The position numbers were made by a program, and so were the translations under genes. From the NCBI GenBank assembly GCA_041484195.1, contig JBGPHC010000004.1, positions 1 through 64,000 of the forward strand: a DNA stretch of 64,000 nt, in the 5' to 3' direction. Within the stretch, counting starts at the first letter, position 1. Each line of letters starts with the position of its first letter. Below the pieces are notes generated by a model. That model made no database searches. It had not been told where the DNA came from and saw only the letters and a program-made list of their open reading frames with translations. Positions 46,373 to 54,501 of the stretch are shown here, piece after piece. Source of the DNA: PSRI01 sp041484195. Its GTDB lineage: Bacteria > Bacteroidota > Bacteroidia > Chitinophagales > Chitinophagaceae.

Positions 46373-48121
46373 TCATTCAGGGCAGATTTTACAGCCTTTC
46401 AAGGAATACTTAACTCCCTGCCGAATTACCTGTTTGCCTTTAGAATTGTAGCGAAAGATGGTGATACCTTTTGCTTTTTGCAACCAGGCCATTTTATATA
46501 TCTCATCCACATCTTTTATAGTAGCAGTTTCGGGCAGGTTAATTGTTTTGGAGACGGCGTTATCGGTAAATTTTTGAAATGAAATCTGGTGCTTCAAGTG
46601 CCAGGCTGGTGAAATCGACAATGCGGTCTTAAATATGTCTCTGACGGCAACTGGTATTTCTTTGATATGCTCCGCCACTCCTTCTTCTATTAACTGTTCA
46701 ACAATCTTTTCAGAATGGAGATCATGCGACTTCAGATAATTAATAAAAAGTGGGTTTATGGAAAATAGAGTTTCCTCATTCAGTACATGCTGCCGCTCAA
46801 ATGCCAATGCAAATAAGGGTTCAATGGAAGAAGACGTATCAGCAATTATGGATATGGTTCCGGTAGGCGCAATGCTGGTTCTTGTTGAATTACGAATTGG
46901 TGTGCCGGGGAAATAAATACTTTTTTTCCAATTTGGGAACGCGTTTCTTTCTTTAGCCAATGCCATAGAAGCATCCATACTTTTTTGCTGAATAAACTGC
47001 ATCAGCTGTTCTGCCAGTATTATGGCTTTTCCAGAATCGTAAGGGACTTCCAGCAAAATCAATAATTCGGCCCATCCCATCACACCCAAACCAATTTTCC
47101 TATTGCCGAGCGCCATGTTCTTTATTTCAGGAATTATATAATTGTTCACTTCAATTACATTATCCAGAAAACGAATTGCAATTTTTATCACTTCTTCCAA
47201 AAGCTTCCAGCCAATTTCATGGCCCTGATTGCCTGCAACCATAAATTTTGAAAGATTGATGGAACCAAGGTTACAAGGTTCATAAGGCAGCAGAGGCACT
47301 TCTCCGCAGGGATTAGTGGCATCTATTTTTCCCAATGCCGGTGTAGGATTGGTGCTATTAATTGCATCAATGAAAATTAATCCCGGATCGCCCGTCAGCC
47401 ATGCTGATTCAACAATATCATTCCACAATTTTCCGGCATTTATCCTTTTTACTAAAGCTCCGGTATTTGGATGAATCAAATCCCATTCTTCATTATGGTC
47501 CACAGCATTCATGTAATCGTCAGTTATTCCAACCGAAATGTTGAAATTATTGAGTATGCCCTTTTCCCTCTTGGACAAGATAAATTCTTCGATATCGGGA
47601 TGATTGATATCACAAATACCCATATTAGCGCCCCGGCGTTTGCCTCCCTGCCTTATATGTTCAGTAGCCGCATCAAAGATTTTCATAAATGAAACCGGAC
47701 CTGCTGCTGTGCCTCCGGATTTTGTTACCAAATCATCTTTGGGCCTCAGGTGCGAAAAATTAAAACCCGTACCTCCACCACTTTGTTGTATCAATGCGGC
47801 ATATTTCAGGGTAGTGAATATGCTATTCATATTATCCTCTACCGGAAGCACAAAACAAGCACTCAGCTGATTGTTATTAGTTCCGGCATTCATTAATGTG
47901 GGAGAATTAGGCAGGAATAACAATTCACTCATCACTCTATAAAACCTTTTTTCCCAAATGGCCACATTCTCCGCTTTGCCACAAATTATTTCAGTGGACG
48001 CCACAAATTTGGCTACCCTCCTAAAAAGTTCGCCCGGAGTTTCAATGACAATTCCATCTGCATCCTTGCGGAGGTAGCGCCGTTGCAGCACTTTCAGGGC
48101 ATTTTCAGAAAGTTGAACCAT
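46373..48121 (-). CDS. nrdJ: Adenosylcobalamin-dependent (class II) ribonucleotide reductase
   Basis: The 582-residue protein has class II RNR signatures: SPTLMNAGTNNNQLSACFVL, SGGGTGFNFSHLR, HIRQGGKRRGANMG, the active-site NPCGEVPLLPYEPCNLGSIN and APTGTISIIADTSSSIEP. It also has a C-terminal CKICPE redox pair. It makes deoxynucleotides without oxygen, using B12. The short form resembles NrdZ (Rv0570) of M. tuberculosis. Its promoter region is shared with the BaeRF gene; a weak TAGCTTAA box on the minus strand is 30.5 bp from a box centre. Confidence 0.9.
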   Translation of the reverse strand: MVQLSENALKVLQRRYLRKDADGIVIETPGELFRRVAKFVASTEIICGKAENVAIWEKRFYRVMSELLFLPNSPTLMNAGTNNNQLSACFVLPVEDNMNSIFTTLKYAALIQQSGGGTGFNFSHLRPKDDLVTKSGGTAAGPVSFMKIFDAATEHIRQGGKRRGANMGICDINHPDIEEFILSKREKGILNNFNISVGITDDYMNAVDHNEEWDLIHPNTGALVKRINAGKLWNDIVESAWLTGDPGLIFIDAINSTNPTPALGKIDATNPCGEVPLLPYEPCNLGSINLSKFMVAGNQGHEIGWKLLEEVIKIAIRFLDNVIEVNNYIIPEIKNMALGNRKIGLGVMGWAELLILLEVPYDSGKAIILAEQLMQFIQQKSMDASMALAKERNAFPNWKKSIYFPGTPIRNSTRTSIAPTGTISIIADTSSSIEPLFALAFERQHVLNEETLFSINPLFINYLKSHDLHSEKIVEQLIEEGVAEHIKEIPVAVRDIFKTALSISPAWHLKHQISFQKFTDNAVSKTINLPETATIKDVDEIYKMAWLQKAKGITIFRYNSKGKQVIRQGVKYSLKGCKICPE

Positions 48122-48195
48122 CAGGCTAATTGATTTTGTTCAGCATCATCGGCGAAACTATTATTAAGCTATAACAATTTCTCTTTTGAACCTTG

Positions 48196-48260
48196 TGATA
48201 GCAATCATGTTATTGTTTGATAGTCATCATTCATGATTGAGCGCCATTCTCATATCTTTA
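48196..48260 (+). promoter_or_regulatory. Two perfect FNR-like boxes between nrdJ and the BaeRF gene
   Basis: TGATAGCAATCA (48196-48207) and TGATAGTCATCA (48218-48229) are both perfect TGAT-N4-ATCA palindromes, 22 bp apart. The -7-like box TATCTTTA (48253-48260) starts exactly 29.5 bp after the second centre. The same boxes may serve nrdJ on the other strand. The match to the classical FNR consensus TTGAT-N4-ATCAA is the best in the window. Confidence 0.75.
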
Positions 48261-48291
48261 AACATATACTTAATCTAAATTGTTCGTTTTT

Positions 48292-49422
48292 ATGATTAGC
48301 GAGAAACTATTAGATAAAGAATTGCTCTCCCTGCTAAAGGAGAAAGAAAATATTTGTGTTTCAATTATTGTTCCAACACACCGGCTGTCGCCCGAACGAA
48401 GAGTGGATAAATTAGAAGTGGAAAGAGCCATAGATAATGCCAAACAATTTTTGCAATCCAGCTACACGGAACCCAAAATAAGACCCTTGCTGCAGGCACT
48501 GGATGAATTGTATCGGGACATTGATTTTACACACAATTCAGATGGGTTGGGATTATTCATTTCTACCAATACCAAACTTGCGGTACGGTTTCCTTTTCCT
48601 GTGGAGGAAAAAGTGATTGTGGGGGATAATTTTGAATTGCGCGACCTGATGTATAAAGAAAATTATGCGAAGCCTTATTTTGTATTGTTGCTCACTGAAA
48701 AACAAGTGCGCCTTTATGAAGGTACTTGGAATGTACTGACTGAAGTAAAAGATAAGAATTTCCCGAATGCATATAAAGAAGAATACATTTATAATCCGCC
48801 CTCTCAAAGCTCTTCTTACGCGGGATATTCACACGTAAAAAGTTTTGAAAAAGACAAATCAGAATTGGAAGCCATACGCTTCAAAGATTTTTTCCGCCAT
48901 GCGGATGAATTGCTGAATGATTATTTAGTGGGTGACAAGCCATTGATAGTTTTGGGTATTGAAAAGGCACTGGCCTGGTTCGAAAGCATTTCTGAACACA
49001 AACAGAATATAATTGGTAAAATCGCCGGAAGTTATAATCATTCCAGCCTAAAACAGATTGTGGAAAAGGTGTGGCCGGTCATGAGATCCCACCTGAATAA
49101 TGAAAGGCTGCGATTAATACAGGAATTTATTGAAAAAATCGGTGAGCACCACGCCGTTAGCGGTATACAGGAGGTTTGGCAGGCTGTAAAAGAAGGAAAA
49201 GCATTCAAGCTATTGGTGGAAAAGGATTTTCGAAGTCCTGGGTTTGTGGATAAGGATGCATATCGCCTTTATTTCCGTCGATCGCAAGAACCCCTTAAGG
49301 TTCTGGCTGATGCGGTGGATGATGTTATTCAGATGGTTTTGGAACAAAATGGCCAGGTTTATTTTGTCGCCAACGGCATGCTCAAAGACTATCAGGGAAT
49401 AGCATTAATTACTCGTTATTGA
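48292..49422 (+). CDS. BaeRF-family (bacterial eRF1-like) protein
   Basis: I start at the ATG at 48292 (MISEKLLDKELL); the frame opens four codons earlier with TTG. The 376-residue protein resembles bacterial archaeo-eukaryotic release factor (BaeRF) families. It has an N-terminal ISIIVPTHR-like strand, a middle segment LLLTEKQVRLYEG, a Pelota/L7Ae-like C-terminal half (KPLIVLGIEKALAWFESI) and an ending VYFVANGMLKDYQGIALI. Such proteins may act on stalled or hibernating ribosomes. Rv2629 of the DosR regulon is in the same superfamily. Confidence 0.7.
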   Translation: MISEKLLDKELLSLLKEKENICVSIIVPTHRLSPERRVDKLEVERAIDNAKQFLQSSYTEPKIRPLLQALDELYRDIDFTHNSDGLGLFISTNTKLAVRFPFPVEEKVIVGDNFELRDLMYKENYAKPYFVLLLTEKQVRLYEGTWNVLTEVKDKNFPNAYKEEYIYNPPSQSSSYAGYSHVKSFEKDKSELEAIRFKDFFRHADELLNDYLVGDKPLIVLGIEKALAWFESISEHKQNIIGKIAGSYNHSSLKQIVEKVWPVMRSHLNNERLRLIQEFIEKIGEHHAVSGIQEVWQAVKEGKAFKLLVEKDFRSPGFVDKDAYRLYFRRSQEPLKVLADAVDDVIQMVLEQNGQVYFVANGMLKDYQGIALITRY

Positions 49423-49638
49423 AAGAAGCAGGCGATATGCAATTGCTTCCGTGAAAACAATTCAAATTGCCCTATCGCATTACTATACAAGGCAAAAACA
49501 AGGAGCGGTAAACGATGATCCGGTGCATTTTTTTCCAACTCTCAGATGCATAATTATCTATTTTAATTCCTCCGGCCACAAAATGATTTCTGCAAGGCTT
49601 CTTGTGCAAGCTCAATTCTAATATGCCTACAGCATCGA

Positions 49639-49703
49639 TGAAATAAATCAGTGATGGCACTGATGGTTATCATTCGCCCAACCAATAATGCCAGCAAACT
49701 TTG
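49639..49703 (+). promoter_or_regulatory. Tandem FNR-like boxes and -7 box of ftsH
   Basis: TGAAATAAATCA (49639-49650) and TGATGGTTATCA (49661-49672) lie 22 bp apart. The -7-like box AAACTTTG (49696-49703; only the first base differs from TAnnTTTG) starts 29.5 bp after the second centre. The predicted start of transcription coincides with the ATG at 49708. The gap upstream (49423-49638) holds nothing else. Confidence 0.65.
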
Positions 49704-49707
49704 CAAC

Positions 49708-51672
49708 ATGAATGATACTAGCGGCAAAAGTGCCAACAAGCCGAATCCACAAAACAAAATTCCTCCAGCAAACCGCTTCAAATGGTGGTGGATATATGTA
49801 TTCATGTTGATATTTCTCTTGCCATTCTCTTTGCAAAATATATTTTCCACAAGCAAAGAAATCACCTGGCAGCAGTTTGAAAAAGATATCCTACGCCGTA
49901 AGGCTGTTGAAAAGATTGTGGTTGTGAATAATGAAAAAGCTGAAATATATATCAAAAAGGAAATGGCTAATGATTCTATGTTTAGAGGCGTTCTTAACAA
50001 GGGAATTGGCAAGAGCAGTAACCCGGGTCCACACTATTCATTTAATATTGGGTCAGTAGAATCATTCGAACGTAAACTGGATGCGGCAGAAAAGGACTTT
50101 TCACCTGATGAACAAATCCCAGTGAGTTATGTTAACAGAACAAACTGGTTCCTGAACATTATTGGTTGGATATTGCCATTCGTTTTAATTTTTGCGGTAT
50201 GGAATTATTTGATCAAAAGATCCGGCGGAATGGGAGCGGGCACGGGGGGATCATCTATTTTTAATTTTGGAAAATCGACGGCCACTTTAATTGAAAAAGA
50301 ACAAAGCAAAATAACTTTTGATGATGTGGCCGGGCTGGAAGAAGCAGAAATGGAAGTAAAGGAAATCGTTGACTTCCTCAAGCATCCCGAATCATTTACA
50401 AAGCTGGGGGCAAAAATTCCAAAAGGCATAATTTTAATTGGGCCACCGGGCACTGGTAAAACTTTGCTTGCAAAGGCGGTGGCTGGAGAAGCACAGGTTC
50501 CTTTCTATACTATTTCAGGTTCTGAGTTCGTGGAAATGTTTGTGGGAGTGGGTGCTTCGAGAGTTCGCGATTTATTCAAGAGAGCAAAGGAAAAAACGCC
50601 ATGCATCATTTTTATTGATGAGATCGATGCCATTGGAAGATCAAGAGGAAAGGGTGCTTTCTTGAGTGGAGCAAACGACGAAAGAGAAAGCACATTGAAT
50701 CAATTACTCACAGAAATGGACGGCTTTGGCACCAACAGTGGGGTAATTGTATTGGCTGCTACCAATAGGGCAGATATGCTTGACCCTGCCCTGCTTCGCC
50801 CAGGAAGATTTGACCGGCATATCTATTTGGAGTTACCGACTCTGAAAGAAAGGGTAGAAATATTTAAAGTGCATCTCCGACCCCTCGTATTAGATGATAC
50901 AATTGATACGCATTTCCTGGCTGCACAGACTCCGGGGTTTTCAGGTGCAGATATTGCCAATATCTGCAACGAAGCTGCCCTGATTGCCGCAAGAAGTAAA
51001 AAAGAAAAAATAAATAAGGAAGATTTCCTCGCCGCGATTGATCGTATCGTGGCTGGCATTGAAAAGAAAAGCAAAATCATTTCTCCCGCAGAGAAAAGGA
51101 TTATTGCATTCCATGAAGCGGGACATGCCGTAGTAAGCTGGAAATTAAAACATGTTGACCCACTTGTGAAAGTGTCAATTATTCCCCGTGGCAAGCAATT
51201 GGGAGCCGCATGGTATTTACCCGAAGAAAAACAATTGCGAAGCGAATCTGCCTTTACGGAACATATATGCGCAACATTGGGCGGGAGGGCGGCCGAAGAA
51301 ATAATGTTTGGAGAAGTTTCATCGGGTGCATTGGATGACCTCGAAAAAGTAACAAAAGAAGCCTATATGATGGTATCCTATTACGGCTTTGACAAAAAGC
51401 TTGGCAATATAAGTTATTATGACTCCACCGGACAGAGAGACACGAGTATTCAGAAACCTTTTAGTGAAGAAACGGGCAAACTGATTGATGAAGAAGTACG
51501 AAAATTGGTAAGCGAAGCCTATCAACGAACAAAAGAATTGTTGCAAAACAATAAAGATTCCTTAGAAAAGGTTGCAGACCAGCTACTCAAAAAAGAGGTG
51601 ATTTACAAAGAAGACCTTGAAAGCATTATGGGCAAACGTCCTGACGATTTGACGCAGCCGCAAACAAAATAA
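49708..51672 (+). CDS. ftsH: FtsH-type AAA+ zinc metalloprotease
   Basis: I start at the ATG at 49708 (MNDTSGKSANKP, 654 aa). Codons further upstream cover the promoter boxes and begin with GTG. The protein has two membrane segments (WWWIYVFMLIFLLPF and WFLNIIGWILPFVLIFAVW), Walker A GPPGTGKT, Walker B CIIFIDEIDA and the pore motif in EFVEMFVGVGASRVR. It also has the arginine-finger region LLRPGRFDRH and the zinc site HEAGH. It degrades membrane and damaged soluble proteins. As it sits in a stress island beside hsp20, it is probably an accessory copy in addition to a housekeeping FtsH. Confidence 0.93.
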   Translation: MNDTSGKSANKPNPQNKIPPANRFKWWWIYVFMLIFLLPFSLQNIFSTSKEITWQQFEKDILRRKAVEKIVVVNNEKAEIYIKKEMANDSMFRGVLNKGIGKSSNPGPHYSFNIGSVESFERKLDAAEKDFSPDEQIPVSYVNRTNWFLNIIGWILPFVLIFAVWNYLIKRSGGMGAGTGGSSIFNFGKSTATLIEKEQSKITFDDVAGLEEAEMEVKEIVDFLKHPESFTKLGAKIPKGIILIGPPGTGKTLLAKAVAGEAQVPFYTISGSEFVEMFVGVGASRVRDLFKRAKEKTPCIIFIDEIDAIGRSRGKGAFLSGANDERESTLNQLLTEMDGFGTNSGVIVLAATNRADMLDPALLRPGRFDRHIYLELPTLKERVEIFKVHLRPLVLDDTIDTHFLAAQTPGFSGADIANICNEAALIAARSKKEKINKEDFLAAIDRIVAGIEKKSKIISPAEKRIIAFHEAGHAVVSWKLKHVDPLVKVSIIPRGKQLGAAWYLPEEKQLRSESAFTEHICATLGGRAAEEIMFGEVSSGALDDLEKVTKEAYMMVSYYGFDKKLGNISYYDSTGQRDTSIQKPFSEETGKLIDEEVRKLVSEAYQRTKELLQNNKDSLEKVADQLLKKEVIYKEDLESIMGKRPDDLTQPQTK

Positions 51673-51886
51673 AACAATCGAATCACCAACATAATAAAGC
51701 CATCCTCTTTTGCATAATCTGCACTTGGCATTCATACCAGCTGATTGCCATTGAGACCATTCTTGTTGCAAATGCAATAACTGCCGATGTAATGAAATTT
51801 ATTTTCTTCTGGCTCAAAGAAGAAGACAGGGCAATACCAGCTAAAAACTCCTGGCCAGCTAAGCCGGTAAACTTACTCAAAAACCC

Positions 51887-51951
51887 TGACCAATCTCATT
51901 CTTCATAGTGACCATGGTCTTTTGTTGTCTTTAGTATGAAGGATACATTTG
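51887..51951 (+). promoter_or_regulatory. Tandem FNR-like boxes and -7 box of hsp20
   Basis: TGACCAATCTCA (51887-51898) and TGACCATGGTCT (51909-51920, last base differs) lie 22 bp apart. A perfect -7 box TACATTTG (51944-51951) begins 29.5 bp after the second centre. A start near 51956 gives a 42-nt leader. The rest of the gap after ftsH (51673-51886) has no feature I trust. Confidence 0.75.
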
Positions 51952-51986
51952 TGTTGCAAATAAATTATTAAAAGATATAAAAACAC

Positions 51987-51994
51987 AAGGAGGA
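51987..51994 (+). promoter_or_regulatory. Strong ribosome-binding site of hsp20
   Basis: AAGGAGGA ends three bases before the ATG at 51998. Shine-Dalgarno sequences this strong are uncommon in Bacteroidota and are absent before most genes here. It supports the start codon and suggests very high translation or acquisition from a lineage that uses them. Confidence 0.6.
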
Positions 51995-51997
51995 ATT

Positions 51998-52441
51998 ATG
52001 GGAACTCAAGCCTTAACTAAATCAAGCGAAAGAATGCCATCGGTATTTGGTGACTTTTTCAAACCTTGGAATGAGTGGTTTGACAATGGCGGCTCATGGG
52101 GATCTATGATGAACATACCAGCTGTCAATATTACGGAGCAAAAAGATGACTACCAGGTATCTCTGGCTGCTCCCGGGTTGAAGAAAGATGATTTTAAGAT
52201 TGATGTAGATGGTAATATGCTTACCATCAGCAGCGAAAAGGAAGAAAACAAGGAAGAGAAGGATAAAAGGTATACCCGGAAAGAATACAGTTATTCTTCT
52301 TTCAGTCGCAGTTTCACGTTGCCCGATGAAATTGATAGGGAAAAAATTGATGCAAAGTATGAAGACGGCGTATTGAAAATTTCTTTACCTCGTAAAGAAG
52401 CCGCTAAGAAGTTAGCAGCGAAACATGTCGCTGTTAAATGA
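51998..52441 (+). CDS. Hsp20/alpha-crystallin small heat-shock protein
   Basis: The 147-residue protein has an alpha-crystallin domain from PAVNITEQKDDYQVSLAAPG to DGVLKISLPRK, with GLKKDDFKIDVDGNML and the Phe/Arg-rich segment SSFSRSFTLPDEID between. It is an ATP-independent holdase of aggregating proteins. It has a strong ribosome-binding site, its own promoter with box pair, and a terminator, so it is probably a highly expressed single-gene unit. It parallels HspX/Acr (Rv2031c) of the DosR regulon. Confidence 0.93.
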   Translation: MGTQALTKSSERMPSVFGDFFKPWNEWFDNGGSWGSMMNIPAVNITEQKDDYQVSLAAPGLKKDDFKIDVDGNMLTISSEKEENKEEKDKRYTRKEYSYSSFSRSFTLPDEIDREKIDAKYEDGVLKISLPRKEAAKKLAAKHVAVK

Positions 52442-52464
52442 GCCAGCAACTGTATGGCTTAGCG

Positions 52465-52496
52465 CGCCCCACCATTCAAGCTGGCGGGGCGTTTCT
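52465..52496 (+). terminator. Rho-independent terminator after hsp20
   Basis: A 10-bp stem, CGCCCCACCA (52465-52474) with TGGCGGGGCG (52482-52491), one mismatch and a 7-nt loop, is followed by TTTCT. It lies 24 bp after the hsp20 stop codon. Confidence 0.75.
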
Positions 52497-52776
52497 ATTA
52501 ATCCCTTTAACATGGCAGAACTAAATCTCTGGCTAAACTCTCATGATGCTATTTATTAAGATATTAACAGTCGCCATAACTTGAAGCAAAGAACATCATA
52601 AATCCTTCCTGGTAATAAACCTTAAATTATCACCGGAACAAGCCTCCCGGCTTTTGGCCAGGGCGCCTCCGGCTTATTAAATTTATGCTTTTGCCGGACC
52701 GCAAAAGGTTGAATGCCTGTAAAAAGCTAAATGAAATACATATTCACCTTAAGCAGAGATGAGCCCGTCATGCTAT

Positions 52777-52819
52777 TGATCAACGTCAGGGTTTTAGCTG
52801 ACGACAATTCTTATTTTGG
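52777..52819 (+). promoter_or_regulatory. FNR-like box and -7 box before the coiled-coil gene
   Basis: TGATCAACGTCA (52777-52788) is followed 29.5 bp after its centre by TATTTTGG (52812-52819), a near match to TAnnTTTG. There is no second box at 22 bp. An 11-bp variant (TGAGCCCGTCA, 52760-52770) lies 17-18 bp upstream instead. The gene starts 93 bp after the -7 box. The DNA between the terminator and this point (52497-52759) shows only a short GC-rich inverted region near 52650-52670. Confidence 0.55.
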
Positions 52820-52912
52820 GTATTAGACTAAGATAATTTTACAAATAGATTATTTCAATACATTAAGATCCAGTATATCCCCATTTTACCATAAAGCTGC
52901 TAAAACTGAAAT

Positions 52913-53290
52913 ATGTCAAAGCCAAATCTAAAGCAATTTCAAGATGAAAGCGATACCTGGAAACGATTACTATGTCTTTTGATGGATGAAAATGTCCGCC
53001 TGAAATACAGGCTTGCAGAAGTTCTCAAAGATAAGTTTGATAAACATTTGCTGGACGAAGTCGAAATTTTTCAAAGCAGATTTATTAAGAACGATGGGCT
53101 GATTGGCCTGCTGCGGAATGATGTGGTTGAATTGGACAAACTATTAGTTAGAGAGAGATTTGAAGACGGAGAAATTAAGAAGAAAGTCGGCACACAATTA
53201 AGCAAATTGCGAAACAATATAGAAACTGCTGAAATACAGTTCAACAAGTTGAAATCGGAATTTAACAGCTACCTGTTAGAAAATTTGTAG
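52913..53290 (+). CDS. Coiled-coil protein of unknown function
   Basis: The 125-residue protein is nearly all helix, without cysteines in motifs, signal or membrane segment. It has TWKRLLCLLMDENVRLKYRL at residues 17-36, VEIFQSRFIKNDGLIGLL in the middle, and KLRNNIETAEIQFNKLKSEF near the end. It resembles in layout the coiled-coil protein at 44096-44515. It has its own box-bearing promoter, so it is likely a member of the stress regulon. Confidence 0.65.
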   Translation: MSKPNLKQFQDESDTWKRLLCLLMDENVRLKYRLAEVLKDKFDKHLLDEVEIFQSRFIKNDGLIGLLRNDVVELDKLLVRERFEDGEIKKKVGTQLSKLRNNIETAEIQFNKLKSEFNSYLLENL

Positions 53291-53442
53291 TATGGCTGAG
53301 TAGTAATGCGGTTGAAAGATAGTCATTTAAGGTTCGAACCGGCAACGCCTGTTACGTGTGTGGAGTTTTGCTGCTTTTGAAGCATCACAAAAGGTTCAAC
53401 CAACAGCGAATTGGGTCATTTGACAATATTCAAGACGCTCTA

Positions 53443-54501
53443 TCAATTGACCAGCTGCTCAAGCCTTTTTTGATTAATTATGATAATAGTACCATCTTTA
53501 AGATCAATCATTTTTTCACTGCGAAAGTCACTGAGGGTGCGGATGAAGGACTCCGTGGCGGTACCGGCAATAGTAGCAAGGGATTCCCGGCTGATGTTAA
53601 TGACAAATTTTTCTCCCTTCTTACCCTGGTACTTCTTTTGCAACATTAATAGCGCATCCGCCACTTTTTTACGCAGTGAATGATAGGCAAGCCCTAATAA
53701 TTGGTTTTCTTTTTCAGAAATATTTTTAGCCAGTAGTTGTATAAATTTTTTTGCCGCTTCAGTATTCTTATTGAGCAATTCGTCAAAGTCCTCTTTGGGT
53801 ATTACTGCCAGTTCAGTTTCTTCCATTGCCTCAGCGGTATCTTTATAAGCCGTTCCTTCCAGCAGCGCTATATGCCCAAGAAACTCATCCGGGCTGTAGA
53901 GATCTGTTACTAATTCTTTACCATCGTCACTGGTTTTGTATGCCTTTACTTTCCCCTTTAAAACATAGTAAAGCCTGTTGGGATGATTGCCCTCCGAATA
54001 AATGGTTTGTTTCTTTTTATACTTATTAATATTGCGGCCTTCAGTAAGGGATTGCAAAACATTTTTTCCGAAAGAAGTCTGCAGTAAATGATCCAATTTT
54101 TCCAAGCCGGGATTCAGCTCCTGTTTCAGCAGATCCAATTTCTTCAGGCGGCTGTCTACGGCATTCAGCAGTTCTGTTCCGCTGAACGGTTTTGTAATGA
54201 AGTCATCAGCACCAAGTTCCATGCTCTTACGAAAATCACTGCGCTCAGTTTTGGCAGTTAAGAAGATGAAGGGTGTATTTTTTATAGCTTCATGTTTATG
54301 AACGGCATGAAGCACGCCATATCCGTCCAGAACCGGCATCATAATATCACAGATGATCAAATCAGGTCTGTGTTCAATAGCCTTTTCCACGCCAATTTTT
54401 CCGTTTTCAGACATTATCACTTCATAGTTGGACAATTCCAAAATCTCGGCAGTGTTGTTGCGAATGTCATCGTTGTCTTCAATCAGTAAGATCTTCTTCA
54501 T
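53443..54501 (-). CDS. Response regulator with Crp/Fnr-type output (receiver-cNMP-HTH)
   Basis: The 352-residue protein has a receiver domain (1-120) with acidic pocket EDND, phosphoacceptor Asp52 in DLIICDIMMP, Thr in FIFLTAKT and Lys in TKPFSG. A cyclic-nucleotide-binding-like barrel follows (~150-270, RLYYVLKGKVKAYK, DEFLGHIALLEGTAYKDTA). A Crp-type winged helix (~285-350) carries SRESLATIAGTATESFIRTL. In the recognition helix, the Glu and the Arg four residues later match the pair in Crp and FNR that reads TGA half-sites. No FNR cysteine cluster is present, so signal input is through phosphorylation. It overlaps the kinase gene by 23 bp and is the prime candidate to bind the island's boxes. 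Confidence 0.9.
   Translation of the reverse strand: MKKILLIEDNDDIRNNTAEILELSNYEVIMSENGKIGVEKAIEHRPDLIICDIMMPVLDGYGVLHAVHKHEAIKNTPFIFLTAKTERSDFRKSMELGADDFITKPFSGTELLNAVDSRLKKLDLLKQELNPGLEKLDHLLQTSFGKNVLQSLTEGRNINKYKKKQTIYSEGNHPNRLYYVLKGKVKAYKTSDDGKELVTDLYSPDEFLGHIALLEGTAYKDTAEAMEETELAVIPKEDFDELLNKNTEAAKKFIQLLAKNISEKENQLLGLAYHSLRKKVADALLMLQKKYQGKKGEKFVINISRESLATIAGTATESFIRTLSDFRSEKMIDLKDGTIIIINQKRLEQLVN

Noticed and set aside
51792..51908. 38-codon + strand frame between ftsH and hsp20
   Set aside because: Runs into the hsp20 promoter boxes and has no recognisable features.
53318..53345. GGTTCGAACC, T-loop-like sequence
   Set aside because: Isolated palindrome without cloverleaf partners.
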